Position numbers and translations under genes: made by a program. A stretch of DNA of 64,000 nucleotides, taken from positions 372,001 to 436,000 of the forward strand of contig CAWBFA010000002.1 in the NCBI GenBank assembly GCA_963788055.1, written 5' to 3'. Shown piece after piece: positions 49,215 through 57,144 of the stretch. Under the pieces are notes generated by a model. That model did not search any database, was not told the DNA's origin, and worked only from the letters and a program-made list of their open reading frames with translations. How positions within the stretch are numbered: the first letter of the stretch is position 1; each line of letters starts with the position of its first letter. Source of the DNA: JACCTU01 sp963788055. Its GTDB lineage: Bacteria; Actinomycetota; Thermoleophilia; Gaiellales; Gaiellaceae.

Positions 49215-50525
49215 GTGCGCGCTCTCTTCGCAGCTGCGGTCGCGGTCGCCGCGCTGCTTCTCGTACCGACGGCGCCCGCGGCGATCGCTCCGCTCAGCTG
49301 GTGCGGGAACGATGTCGCCCAGACGGACCGCCCCCACGACCGCATGGGCGGCGAGCAGATCCACGTCATCTACGCAGTCCCGGCCGACGGGCCGGAGCGC
49401 TTCGCGGAGCTCGCTTCGCCGCTCGCGACCGACATCGCTGCGATCGACGCGTGGTGGCGCCGCGAGGATCCTACGCGCGCGCCCCGGTTCGACCTGTTCG
49501 AGTTTCCGGGCTGCCAGACCCGATTCGGCAAGCTCGACCTGAGCTTCGTTCGTCTCCCGGACCGTGCCTCTGTGTACGCCCCGACTCTCGACCGCTTCCA
49601 GCGCGTCGCGACACAACTTGGCGCGACGCCGTTCGACTTCGAGGCCCCCGACAAGAAGTACCTCGTCTTCTTCGACGGGGCTGTGGAGGACGATCGGGTC
49701 TGCGGGACGGGCGGCGGCGGCCCGGTGACCGGCGGGCGGCTCTCCTACGCGTTCGTCTACCTCCGCTCGAGCTGCAACCTGACGATCGGCGACGGCGGCG
49801 GCGCCGCGTACGTCGGAGCCCACGAACTTCTCCACGCGTTGGGCGCCCTCCCGCCCGGCGCCCCCAATCCGTGCCCCCGCGACGACGGCCATCCGTGCGA
49901 CAGCACCCTCGACATCCTCTCGACGTTCTATCGCGGCGGCCCGATCGACGACGCGATCCTCGACGTCAACCACGACGACTACTACGGGCACAGCGGGTTC
50001 TGGTTCGACCTCCAGGACTCGCGCTGGCTGCTGGACGTCGCTGCTCAGGTGCAGCTGAACCTGAGCGTGTCCGGCTCCGGCATGGTCAGGAGCGGCCTCA
50101 ACGGTCAGGAGTGCGACACCTCGTGCATCACCGAGTGGGATGCGGGAACATCGCTCGAGCTGGTCGCGGACGCGGCGCCCGGGTTCGGATTCGCCTCGTG
50201 GACCGGCGCATGCGCCGGGACGTCCGACTTGTGCTTCGTCAACCTGGGCGCGGCGACGGAGGCAGGCGCCGTCTTCCGGCCGCTCCGGCGGGTCGTGCTG
50301 AAGGTCACCGGCCGCGGCACGGTCACGGGCCCCGACGTGCGCTGCTCGCGCGCATGCTCGACGCAGGCGGTCGAGGGCGCCCGTGTCGTGCTCCTGGCGA
50401 AACCGGCCCGAGGCTGGCGCTTCGTCCGCTGGAGGGGCGCTTGCCGCGGTACCCGCTCCGCCTGCAGCCCCCAGTTGGGCGCCGACGACCTGACGGCCGC
50501 TGCTGTGTTCGCCCGGCGCCCGTAA
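49215..50525 (+). CDS. Secreted HELLH zinc metallopeptidase-like protein with C-terminal beta repeats
   Basis: The 436-residue protein starts at GTG 49215 (49209 is an alternative), directly before a signal peptide (LFAAAVAVAALLLVPTAPAA). The middle contains GAHELLHALGALPPGAPNPC, where HELLH is the HExxH zinc motif, and DGHPCDSTLDILS shortly after, which may supply further ligands. Two C-terminal units (GSGMVRSGLNGQECDTSC ... FGFASWTGACAG and RGTVTGPDVRCSRACS ... RFVRWRGACRG) look like the bacterial repeat domain with paired cysteines (InlB B-like or Big-type). The target is unknown. It likely acts outside the cell or at its surface. Confidence 0.75.
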   Translation: MRALFAAAVAVAALLLVPTAPAAIAPLSWCGNDVAQTDRPHDRMGGEQIHVIYAVPADGPERFAELASPLATDIAAIDAWWRREDPTRAPRFDLFEFPGCQTRFGKLDLSFVRLPDRASVYAPTLDRFQRVATQLGATPFDFEAPDKKYLVFFDGAVEDDRVCGTGGGGPVTGGRLSYAFVYLRSSCNLTIGDGGGAAYVGAHELLHALGALPPGAPNPCPRDDGHPCDSTLDILSTFYRGGPIDDAILDVNHDDYYGHSGFWFDLQDSRWLLDVAAQVQLNLSVSGSGMVRSGLNGQECDTSCITEWDAGTSLELVADAAPGFGFASWTGACAGTSDLCFVNLGAATEAGAVFRPLRRVVLKVTGRGTVTGPDVRCSRACSTQAVEGARVVLLAKPARGWRFVRWRGACRGTRSACSPQLGADDLTAAAVFARRP

Positions 50526-50556
50526 CCGAATCGAGCGTCGACGCGTTGTCCTCCTG

Positions 50557-50985
50557 GTGGGCCCCGTGCGGGTACTGGTCGTTGACGACCACGCGCTGTT
50601 CGCAAAGACGCTCGAAGCGATCCTGGTGGGCACCCCCGGGATCGAGATCGTCGGCTTCGCGGAAGACGGACTCGAGGCCGTCGGGCTCGCCGTCGCGCTT
50701 CGCCCGGACGTCGTCCTGATGGACATCGAGATGCCGCACCTCGACGGGATCGCGGCCACGCGCCGCCTGCGCGCGCTGGGCCTGGCGATCCCGGTCGTCA
50801 TGCTGACCGCCTCGGCAGATCCGAGGCTTGCCGAGCAGGCGCTCGAAGCCGGGGCGAAGGCCTACCTCACGAAAGATCGCATCGCGACCGGTCTGGTCCC
50901 AGCTGTGCTCGGAGCGGCCGAACCGCACGCTAGGCTCAGCGGAGATGGCGGTGCTGACGTCGCAGGTCGAGCGCGAGTCGGCTGA
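50557..50985 (+). CDS. Single-domain response regulator
   Basis: The 142-residue frame starts at GTG 50557, or GTG 50566 (VRVLVVDDHALFAKTLEAIL). The receiver motifs are DD near the start, LRPDVVLMDIEMPHLDG with the phospho-acceptor Asp, PVVMLTASADPR and KAYLTKDRIA with the Lys. After the receiver the last 20 residues have low complexity and no output domain is present. The last 41 bp overlap the start of the carboxylase gene. It may relay phosphate to a partner or act by protein contact. Truncation of a longer NarL-type regulator is possible. Confidence 0.75.
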   Translation: MGPVRVLVVDDHALFAKTLEAILVGTPGIEIVGFAEDGLEAVGLAVALRPDVVLMDIEMPHLDGIAATRRLRALGLAIPVVMLTASADPRLAEQALEAGAKAYLTKDRIATGLVPAVLGAAEPHARLSGDGGADVAGRARVG

Positions 50986-52507
50986 CTTCGAGCGGCGCCG
51001 AGCGCGGATGGCCGAGCTCGTCGCCGAGCTCGGTGAGCGAACGGCCCAGGTCGCGCAGGGCGGCGGCGAGAAGGCAGTCGAGCGGCATCGCTCCCGCGGC
51101 AAGCTGACCGCTCGCGAACGGATCGACCGGCTGCTCGATCCAGACACGGCGTTCCTCGAGCTGAACGCGCTCGCCGCGTGGGAGCTGTACGACGGTCAGG
51201 CGCCGAGCGCCGGAATCGTCACGGGGATCGGCGTGATCGAGGGTCGCGACTGCGTGATCGTCGCGAACGACGCGACGGTGAAGGGCGGCTCGTACTTCCC
51301 GCTGACCGTGAAGAAGCACCTGCGTGCCCAGGAGGTCGCGGCGCAGAACCGGCTGCCGTGCATCTACCTCGTCGACTCCGGCGGGGCGTTCCTGCCGCTG
51401 CAGGACGAGGTGTTCCCCGATCGCGACCACTTCGGCCGGATCTTCTTCAACCAGGCGAACCTCTCGGCAGCGGGGATCCCGCAGATCGCCGCGGTGATGG
51501 GCTCGTGCACTGCAGGCGGCGCCTACGTGCCCGCCATGAGCGACGAGACGATCATCGTCCGCGGCACGGGAACGATCTTCATCGGCGGGCCCCCGCTCGT
51601 GAAGGCCGCGACGGGGCAGGACGTCACGGCCGAGGAGCTCGGCGGCGCCGACGTGCACGCGCGCCGCTCGGGCGTCGCCGACCACTACGCGACGAGCGAC
51701 GAGCATGCCCTCGCGCTCGTCCGGCAGATCGTGCGGAACCTGCACACGACGAAGCCCGCGCCGCCGTGGGAGGTCGCAGAGCCCGAGCCGCCCGCGGCAA
51801 GCGTGCAGGAGCTCTACGGGCTGATCCCCGACGACCACCGGACGCAGGTCGACCCTCGCGGGATCATCGCGCGCATCGTGGACGGCTCTCGTTTCGCCGA
51901 GTTCAAGGCGCTCTACGGAGAGACGCTCGTCTGCGGGTTCGCCCGGATCGAGGGCTTCCCCGTCGGGATCGTCGCGAACAACGGCGTGCTCTTCGCCGAG
52001 TCCGCGCAGAAAGGCGCGCACTTCGTCGAGCTGTGCGCCAAGCGGCGTGTGCCGCTCGTCTTCCTGCAGAACATCACCGGCTTCATGGTCGGCAAGGAGT
52101 ACGAGGAGGGCGGGATCGCGCGCGACGGGGCCAAGATGGTGATGGCGGTCGCGAACGCGCAGGTGCCGAAGTTCACCGTCGTGATCGGCGGCTCGTTCGG
52201 CGCCGGCAACTACGCGATGTGCGGGCGCGCGTACGAGCCGCGGCAGCTCTGGATGTGGCCGAACGCCCGCATCTCGGTGATGGGCGGCGAGCAGGCGGCG
52301 ACCGTGCTCACGATGGTCGGGGACGCGGACCCCGAGGAGATCCGCGAGCAGTACGAGCGGGAGGGCAATCCGTACTACTCGACCGCGCGCCTCTGGGACG
52401 ACGGGATCATCGATCCGCTCGACACGCGGAGGGTGCTCTCGCTCGGGCTCTCGGCCGCGCTGAACGCGCCGATCGAGGAGACGACGTTCGGCATCTTCCG
52501 GATGTAG
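50945..52507 (+). CDS. Biotin-dependent acyl-CoA carboxylase, carboxyltransferase (beta) subunit; methylcrotonyl-CoA type
   Basis: From ATG 50945 the product has 520 residues, typical of the MccB/AccD1 type. The N-terminus has GKLTARERIDRLLDPDTAFLEL. The N-domain shows GGSYFPLTVKKHLRAQE and FNQANLSAAGIPQIAAVMGS with the CTAGGAYVPAMSDE oxyanion site. The C-domain has QNITGFMVGKEYEEGGIARDG, VVIGGSFGAGNYAMCGRAY and ISVMGGEQAA. The enzyme moves carboxyl from biotin to methylcrotonyl-CoA (leucine breakdown) or a similar acyl-CoA. No biotin carboxylase alpha subunit is in the window. The methylglutaconyl-CoA hydratase-like gene 3 kb away supports the leucine reading. Confidence 0.9.
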   Translation: MAVLTSQVERESADFERRRARMAELVAELGERTAQVAQGGGEKAVERHRSRGKLTARERIDRLLDPDTAFLELNALAAWELYDGQAPSAGIVTGIGVIEGRDCVIVANDATVKGGSYFPLTVKKHLRAQEVAAQNRLPCIYLVDSGGAFLPLQDEVFPDRDHFGRIFFNQANLSAAGIPQIAAVMGSCTAGGAYVPAMSDETIIVRGTGTIFIGGPPLVKAATGQDVTAEELGGADVHARRSGVADHYATSDEHALALVRQIVRNLHTTKPAPPWEVAEPEPPAASVQELYGLIPDDHRTQVDPRGIIARIVDGSRFAEFKALYGETLVCGFARIEGFPVGIVANNGVLFAESAQKGAHFVELCAKRRVPLVFLQNITGFMVGKEYEEGGIARDGAKMVMAVANAQVPKFTVVIGGSFGAGNYAMCGRAYEPRQLWMWPNARISVMGGEQAATVLTMVGDADPEEIREQYEREGNPYYSTARLWDDGIIDPLDTRRVLSLGLSAALNAPIEETTFGIFRM

Positions 52508-52864
52508 ATGGGCTACTCGATTGCCAATGTCGAGGAGCTCGAGCCGCACGGGCCGGGCGGCATGGTTCGCTTCGTACGGCGGGTCCTCGGTGTCGAGGCG
52601 TTCGGCATCAACTGGTACGAGCTGCCGCCGAACACCGAGGGGCGCCGGCACGACGAGCGCGAGAGCGGCCAGGAGGAGGTCAATGTCGTCGTGCGGGGCT
52701 CGGGCGTCTACCGCGTCGACGGCGAAGAGGTGCCGGTGCGCGAGGGCACGTTCCTGCGCTTTGATCCAGAGACCGAGCGTTGCCCCGTCGCCGGCCCCGA
52801 CGGATTGACGATGATTGCGATCGGCACACGCCGTGGAAGCTACGAAGCGAGAGGACCCTTCTAG
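52508..52864 (+). CDS. Cupin-domain protein
   Basis: The 118-residue protein begins at the ATG right after the carboxylase stop. It has a single cupin barrel. GRRHDERESGQEEVNVVVRGSG corresponds to cupin motif 1, with the metal-type His and Glu residues, and VREGTFLRFDPETER corresponds to motif 2. Small cupins bind metals or sugars or act as isomerases and oxygenases; the ligand is not readable. It is tightly packed with the carboxylase and the two small genes that follow, suggesting one transcript. Confidence 0.8.
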   Translation: MGYSIANVEELEPHGPGGMVRFVRRVLGVEAFGINWYELPPNTEGRRHDERESGQEEVNVVVRGSGVYRVDGEEVPVREGTFLRFDPETERCPVAGPDGLTMIAIGTRRGSYEARGPF

Positions 52865-53025
52865 TGCAACACACCATCGAGCTCGACGACGACGAGCTGA
52901 AGCTCGTCCGCAGCGCGCTTCATGCCTACCTCGACGACTTCGGCCACAACGAGGCCGACATCCTGCGACAGCTGAAGGAGCTGCTCGAGAAGCTGCCCTA
53001 CCACGAGCGCTTCTTCGAGCCGTGA
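52864..53025 (+). CDS. Small acidic-helical protein of unknown function
   Basis: The protein of 53 residues starts at GTG 52864, overlapping the cupin stop (TAGTG). The sequence VQHTIELDDDELKLVRSALH then LDDFGHNEADILRQLKELLEKL is clearly amphipathic helical, with a short beta-like start. The codons are GC-rich in the third position, and the GTGA overlap with the next gene supports its reality. No function is known. It may be a small regulatory or adaptor protein of this operon. Confidence 0.65.
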   Translation: MQHTIELDDDELKLVRSALHAYLDDFGHNEADILRQLKELLEKLPYHERFFEP

Positions 53026-53351
53026 TCGTCCGCTTGGTTCTCTGGAACCTCGCGGACTCCTTGACGACGATCGAAGAGCTGCGGCGCGACCTGCGCGACG
53101 AGTCCGTCGACGCGTGGGAAGACGTCAGAGGCCTGCGGTTCACGGCGTGGATCTCCGACGCGGCAACCGATCGGTGGGGCGCGATCTCCTTCTGGGAGTC
53201 CACAGAGGCCGCGGAGCAGGAGCTTCCCTCCCGCGCCCGGGAGCTGATCGGCAAGGACCCCGACGTCTTCGAGGTCTTCGACCTCGAGGCGACGATCGAG
53301 GGGCGCTTCGACGAGGAGAACCTCTCGCGCCTCGGCCTCGCGTTCGAGTAG
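53022..53351 (+). CDS. Small alpha-beta barrel-like protein of unknown function
   Basis: The 109-residue protein starts at GTG 53022 (overlap GTGA). It begins VIVRLVLWNLADSLTTIEEL and continues LRFTAWISDAATDRWGAISFWES and PDVFEVFDLEATIEGRF. Alternating strand and helix segments resemble ferredoxin-like ABM/monooxygenase-type small proteins, but I cannot assign one. It closes the plus-strand carboxylase run and converges with the FAD oxidase gene at 3 bp. Confidence 0.6.
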   Translation: MIVRLVLWNLADSLTTIEELRRDLRDESVDAWEDVRGLRFTAWISDAATDRWGAISFWESTEAAEQELPSRARELIGKDPDVFEVFDLEATIEGRFDEENLSRLGLAFE

Positions 53352-53354
53352 CCC

Positions 53355-54401
53355 TCAGAGGACGAGCATCTCCGGGAAGCCCGCGTCTCCCTCGAACCGG
53401 TCCAGCCGGTACGGGGAGAGGTCGAACGGCGGCTCGTCGCCGAGCAGCTCTGCTGCTGCCGCGTCACCCACCGCCGGGCTCTGCATGAAGCCGTGGCCAG
53501 AGAAGCCGCACGCCGCATAGACGCCGTCGGCGACCCAGCCGATGATCGGGTGGGCATCGGGCGTCATGTCGTACAGCCCGGCCCAGGCGTCGTCGATCGT
53601 CGTGTGCGATGCCGGCGGATACCGGTGCGCGAGCCGCTCGAGACGATCGCCGAACACCGACTCGTCGACGAGCTCGTCGAATCCCCATCGCGGCCTCGCG
53701 TCGCTCATCGCGAGCACGAGTCGGTCTCCTCGGCGGCGGAAGTGGAAGCCCGTCTCCGCCTCGACGACCATCGGGAGGTCGGCGGGCAGGTCGAGCGCTC
53801 CGGTGAGGAGGAGCTGACGGCAGAGCGGGCGCACCGGCAGCTCGACGCCGCGTGCAGCGGCGACCTGCGCAGAACGCGGACCGCACGCGACCACGAGCAC
53901 GTCGCCCTCGACCCCGAGCGCATCGGTGCGCTCGCGCAGCTCGACGCCCAGAGCCACAGACCGGCGCACGAGCTCCCGGGTCACCGCCCCCGGATCCGCG
54001 CAGCCGTCGCTCCAGCAGACGACCGCGCCCAGCACGTCGTCAGCCTGCAATCCGACGACGCGCGCTGCGTCCATGCGCTCAGCCGGAACCCCGAGGGACA
54101 CCTGCAGTGCCCGGCGTTCCTCGAGCGCGGCGAGCCCCGCCTCGGTCGTCGCGAGGAAGAGGTAGCCGACCTGGTCGAAGAACGGCGGGCCCAGCTCTTC
54201 GAAGAAGCGGATCGACTCTTGCGCGAGACGGACCTCCGCCGCCGTCGCGAACTGCTGTCGCACGCCGCCCATCGCCTTCGCGGTCGACCCGGACGCGACC
54301 TCCGCCACGTCGGCGAGCACGACTTCCGCCCCGCGGCGCGCGAGCTGATACGCGATCGACGCGCCGATCGCGCCTGCTCCGGCTACGACGACTCGAGCCA
54401 T
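53355..54401 (-). CDS. FAD-dependent amino acid/sarcosine-type oxidoreductase (DAO family)
   Basis: From ATG 54401 the product has 348 residues. The dinucleotide fold starts VVVAGAGAIGASIAYQLARRGAEVVLAD (GxGxxG), followed by GSTAKAMGGVRQQFATAAE, which often surrounds the flavin attachment region. The substrate half has FHFRRRGDRLVLAMS and the C-terminal motif YAACGFSGHGFMQSPAVGDAAA. DAO-type enzymes oxidise glycine, sarcosine, proline or D-amino acids. It overlaps the DapA-like gene upstream by 19 bp, so the two are coupled and may act on the same compound, such as a hydroxyproline-derived or imino acid; that is inference. Confidence 0.88.
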   Translation of the reverse strand: MARVVVAGAGAIGASIAYQLARRGAEVVLADVAEVASGSTAKAMGGVRQQFATAAEVRLAQESIRFFEELGPPFFDQVGYLFLATTEAGLAALEERRALQVSLGVPAERMDAARVVGLQADDVLGAVVCWSDGCADPGAVTRELVRRSVALGVELRERTDALGVEGDVLVVACGPRSAQVAAARGVELPVRPLCRQLLLTGALDLPADLPMVVEAETGFHFRRRGDRLVLAMSDARPRWGFDELVDESVFGDRLERLAHRYPPASHTTIDDAWAGLYDMTPDAHPIIGWVADGVYAACGFSGHGFMQSPAVGDAAAAELLGDEPPFDLSPYRLDRFEGDAGFPEMLVL

Positions 54402-55216
54402 CGGTCGAGCTCCGTGCGCTCTTCGTCGGTCAGCGCGCGAAGCGGTGCGCGCACGTCCTCTCGGATCGGAACGCCTCGACGCGCCGCGATCCGCTTCAGC
54501 GCCGCGTGGCGCGGAAAGCGCTCGACGGCCGTGCGGAGCTCGCCCAACCCAGCGGCCTCGTCGCCTTCCGGCTCGCGAACGGCCGCCGCCACTCGCTCGG
54601 GAAACGCGGACGCGAGCGCGGACACGGCACCGACCGCCGACGCGCTCATGCCCTGCGCGATCAGCGCCTCCGGGCCGACGAAGACGTCGAGGCCCTCGAG
54701 CAGGTACGGCACAAACGCCTCCCACGGCGTGTCGGAGACCTTGAGCCCCGCGAGGTTCGGCGCGAGCTCGCGCAGGCGGGTGAGCACTTCGAGCGGCACC
54801 GCGTAACCGCTCGCGCGCGCGAACTCGTACACGTAGAACGGCGTCGGCGCGCATGCGCGCGCGGCGGCGACGAAGTGCGCGAGCAGCGCTGCGTCGTCGA
54901 GCGGGAAATAGGGCGGCGCGATCACGGCAATGCCTTGGGCGCCCGCCGCGGCGGCGTGCTCCGCCAGATCGACCGTCTCCGCGGTCGACTGGGCGCCGCA
55001 GTGCGCGATCACGTTCAGCCCACCCGCCAGGAAGAGCTCCGTGACGCGCTTCCGCTCGTCCGGCGACAAGAGGATCCCCTCCCCCGTCGTCCCGAGCGCG
55101 AGCACGCCGTCGAGCCCGCGCAGGAAGTCGCAGTACGGCGCGAAGGCACTCTCGTCGAGCAGCGCCCCGCCTTCGCGGAGCGGTGTCAGCGCAGCGGCGA
55201 TGGCGCCCCTCAGCAC
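54383..55216 (-). CDS. Dihydrodipicolinate synthase/N-acetylneuraminate lyase-family aldolase
   Basis: The 277-residue protein is a TIM-barrel aldolase. VLALGTTGEGILLSPDERKRV holds the carboxylate-binding TTGE segment, and the Schiff-base Lys is in NLAGLKVSDTPW. A Tyr is present in PTPFYVYEFARA where DapA has its catalytic Tyr. DapA itself makes dihydrodipicolinate, but members with this context are often pyruvate-dependent hydroxy-oxo-acid lyases in catabolism. Coupling to the FAD oxidase favours degradation of an amino or sugar acid. The gene is divergent from the enoyl-CoA hydratase, 24 bp between starts. Confidence 0.85.
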   Translation of the reverse strand: MLRGAIAAALTPLREGGALLDESAFAPYCDFLRGLDGVLALGTTGEGILLSPDERKRVTELFLAGGLNVIAHCGAQSTAETVDLAEHAAAAGAQGIAVIAPPYFPLDDAALLAHFVAAARACAPTPFYVYEFARASGYAVPLEVLTRLRELAPNLAGLKVSDTPWEAFVPYLLEGLDVFVGPEALIAQGMSASAVGAVSALASAFPERVAAAVREPEGDEAAGLGELRTAVERFPRHAALKRIAARRGVPIREDVRAPLRALTDEERTELDRWLESS

Positions 55217-55240
55217 GCGGGCAATCTACGCTTCGCGGCC

Positions 55241-55978
55241 GTGACCGCACTTCGCATCGAACGCGACGGCCCCATCCTTCGCGTCACCCTCGCCCGGCCA
55301 TCGAGCCGGAACGCCTTCGACGCCGAGTTGATCGCCGAGCTCCGAGAGGCATTCTCAGACGTCGGAGACGCACGCGCAGTCGTGCTGGCAGGCGACGGCG
55401 AGAGCTTCTGCGCCGGAGCGGATGTCGAGTGGATGCGCTCGTCCGCGGACCTGAGCTACGAGGAGAACGTCCGGGACGCCCGCCAGCTCCGGCTCATGCT
55501 CGAGACGATCGACGAGTGCCCTGCACCTGTGGTCGTTCGAGTGCACGGACACGCGCTCGGCGGCGGCGCCGGCCTGGTCGCCTGCGCTGACATCGCCGTC
55601 GCGGCCGAGGGGACGCAGTTCGCGTTCTCGGAGGTGAAGCTCGGGATCATCCCGTCCGTGATCTCGACGTACGCGCTCGCGAAGATCGGGCCGAGCGCGG
55701 CACGACGCTACTTCGTCACCGGCGAGCGGTTCGACGCCGAGACCGCGCTTCGGATCGGGCTCGTGCACGAGGTCGCCGCCGAACCCGACCCCGTGATCGA
55801 GCGGCTCGTGGGCGAGCTGCTCACAGCGGGCCCGGAGGCAGCCCGCCACGCGAAGCGACTGGTGCTCGAACGGCCCGACGGTCTCGCAACCGAACGCCGC
55901 ATCGCCGAGCGCCGCACCAGCAAGGAGGGCCAGGAAGGCCTCCGCGCGTTCTTGGACAAGCGCACGCCGGGCTGGTAG
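55241..55978 (+). CDS. Enoyl-CoA hydratase-family protein, methylglutaconyl-CoA hydratase-like
   Basis: From GTG 55241 the product has 245 residues. The crotonase fold shows ILRVTLARPSSRNAFDAELI and the oxyanion segment DGESFCAGADVEWMR, with the catalytic Glu region around VHGHALGGGAGLVACADIAVA and FSEVKLGIIPSVIS. The GADVEWMR/FSEVKLGI pattern is that of methylglutaconyl-CoA hydratases in leucine breakdown. It pairs logically with the carboxylase beta subunit upstream. It is followed 3 bp later by the MFS gene. The specificity is inference from motif and context. Confidence 0.88.
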   Translation: MTALRIERDGPILRVTLARPSSRNAFDAELIAELREAFSDVGDARAVVLAGDGESFCAGADVEWMRSSADLSYEENVRDARQLRLMLETIDECPAPVVVRVHGHALGGGAGLVACADIAVAAEGTQFAFSEVKLGIIPSVISTYALAKIGPSAARRYFVTGERFDAETALRIGLVHEVAAEPDPVIERLVGELLTAGPEAARHAKRLVLERPDGLATERRIAERRTSKEGQEGLRAFLDKRTPGW

Positions 55979-55981
55979 CGG

Positions 55982-57130
55982 ATGCGCAGGCTGCTCCTGC
56001 TCGTCGGCGCGATCGTCTTCGTCGACACGATGTTCTTCGCCGCGCTGACGCCGCTGCTCCCGCAGTACGCGGAGGAGCTCGGGCTCTCGAAGGCGGGGGC
56101 CGGCCTGCTCGCCGCGTCGTACGCCCTCGGCGCACTCGTCGGGGGGATCCCCGGAGGGATCTCGGCGGCGCGCTTCGGCGTGCGCCCGACGGTCCTCGTG
56201 GGGCTGACGGGAATGGCGGTCACGACCGCCACCTTCGGGTTCGCCGACTCGATCTGGCTGCTCGACGCGGCTCGCTTCCTTCAGGGAGTGGCGAGCTCGT
56301 TCTCGTGGACGGCGTCACTCGCGTGGCTCGTTGCAGCGGCGGCGCCCGAGCGCCGCGGAGAGACGATCGGCGCCGTGATGGGAGCGGCGATCTTCGGCGC
56401 GCTCTTCGGACCGGTGCTCGGCGGGATCGCATCGGTGACCGGGACGGGCCCGGCGTTTGCGAGCGTGGCGGTGCTCGCCACCGTCCTCGGCATCGCGGCG
56501 TGGCGGACGCCCGCCTACACGCCGGAGCACCCGCAGCCGTTCAGCCGGCTCGTCGGCGCGCTCCGCGACCGTGCAATCGTCGCCTCGATCTGGTTCGTGC
56601 TCGTCCCAGCTCTCCTCTTCGGCGTACTGAACGTCCTCGGCCCGCTGCGCCTCGACGTGCTCGGGTTGAGCGCGCTCGCGATCGGGGCGACCTGGCTCGT
56701 CGCCGCGAGCTTCGAGGCCGCGCTCTCGCCGCTGATCGGGCGGTTCTCCGACCGCCGTGGACGCCTCGCTCCGCTTCGTCTGGGCTTGATCGGGTCGGCC
56801 GCTGCGACGGCCACGCTCCCGTGGATCGACCGGGGCTGGCTGCTCGCCGCGGCGATCATCCTCGCGGCATGCGCGTTCGGAAGCTTCTGGACGCCCTCGA
56901 TGTCGCTGCTCGCCGACCGTGCCGAGGCGATCGGGCTCGATTACGCATACGGGTTTGCGCTGATCAACCTCGCCTGGGCCCCGGGAGCGGCGGCCGGCTC
57001 GGCACTCGGCGGTGCGGCCGCGCGCGCGACGTCCGACGCCGCCGTCTACCTGACGCTTTCGGCACTCTGCGTCGCCACACTGCTCGTCCTCGCGCCTCGG
57101 TTGGCTGATCCCGCTACGGCGACTCGCTAG
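55982..57130 (+). CDS. Major facilitator superfamily transporter
   Basis: The 382-residue protein has 12 hydrophobic segments. LVGAIVFVDTMFFAALTPLLP opens TM1, and the MFS loop motif appears as GGIPGGISAARFGVRPTVL between TM2 and TM3. TM5 contains IGAVMGAAIFGALFGPVLGG, the PxxGG motif of drug-H+ antiporters. The central loop carries PAYTPEHPQPFSRLVG. It likely exports a small molecule with protons. It lies 3 bp after the hydratase gene, perhaps cotranscribed, and converges with the surface-protein gene at 15 bp. Confidence 0.85.
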   Translation: MRRLLLLVGAIVFVDTMFFAALTPLLPQYAEELGLSKAGAGLLAASYALGALVGGIPGGISAARFGVRPTVLVGLTGMAVTTATFGFADSIWLLDAARFLQGVASSFSWTASLAWLVAAAAPERRGETIGAVMGAAIFGALFGPVLGGIASVTGTGPAFASVAVLATVLGIAAWRTPAYTPEHPQPFSRLVGALRDRAIVASIWFVLVPALLFGVLNVLGPLRLDVLGLSALAIGATWLVAASFEAALSPLIGRFSDRRGRLAPLRLGLIGSAAATATLPWIDRGWLLAAAIILAACAFGSFWTPSMSLLADRAEAIGLDYAYGFALINLAWAPGAAAGSALGGAAARATSDAAVYLTLSALCVATLLVLAPRLADPATATR

Positions 57131-57144
57131 TCCAAGCCCTCCTA

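Noticed and set aside
53852..55978. A 708-residue plus-strand frame ending in the hydratase
   Set aside because: Its first 460 residues are antisense to the FAD oxidase and DapA-like genes; the hydratase starts at GTG 55241.
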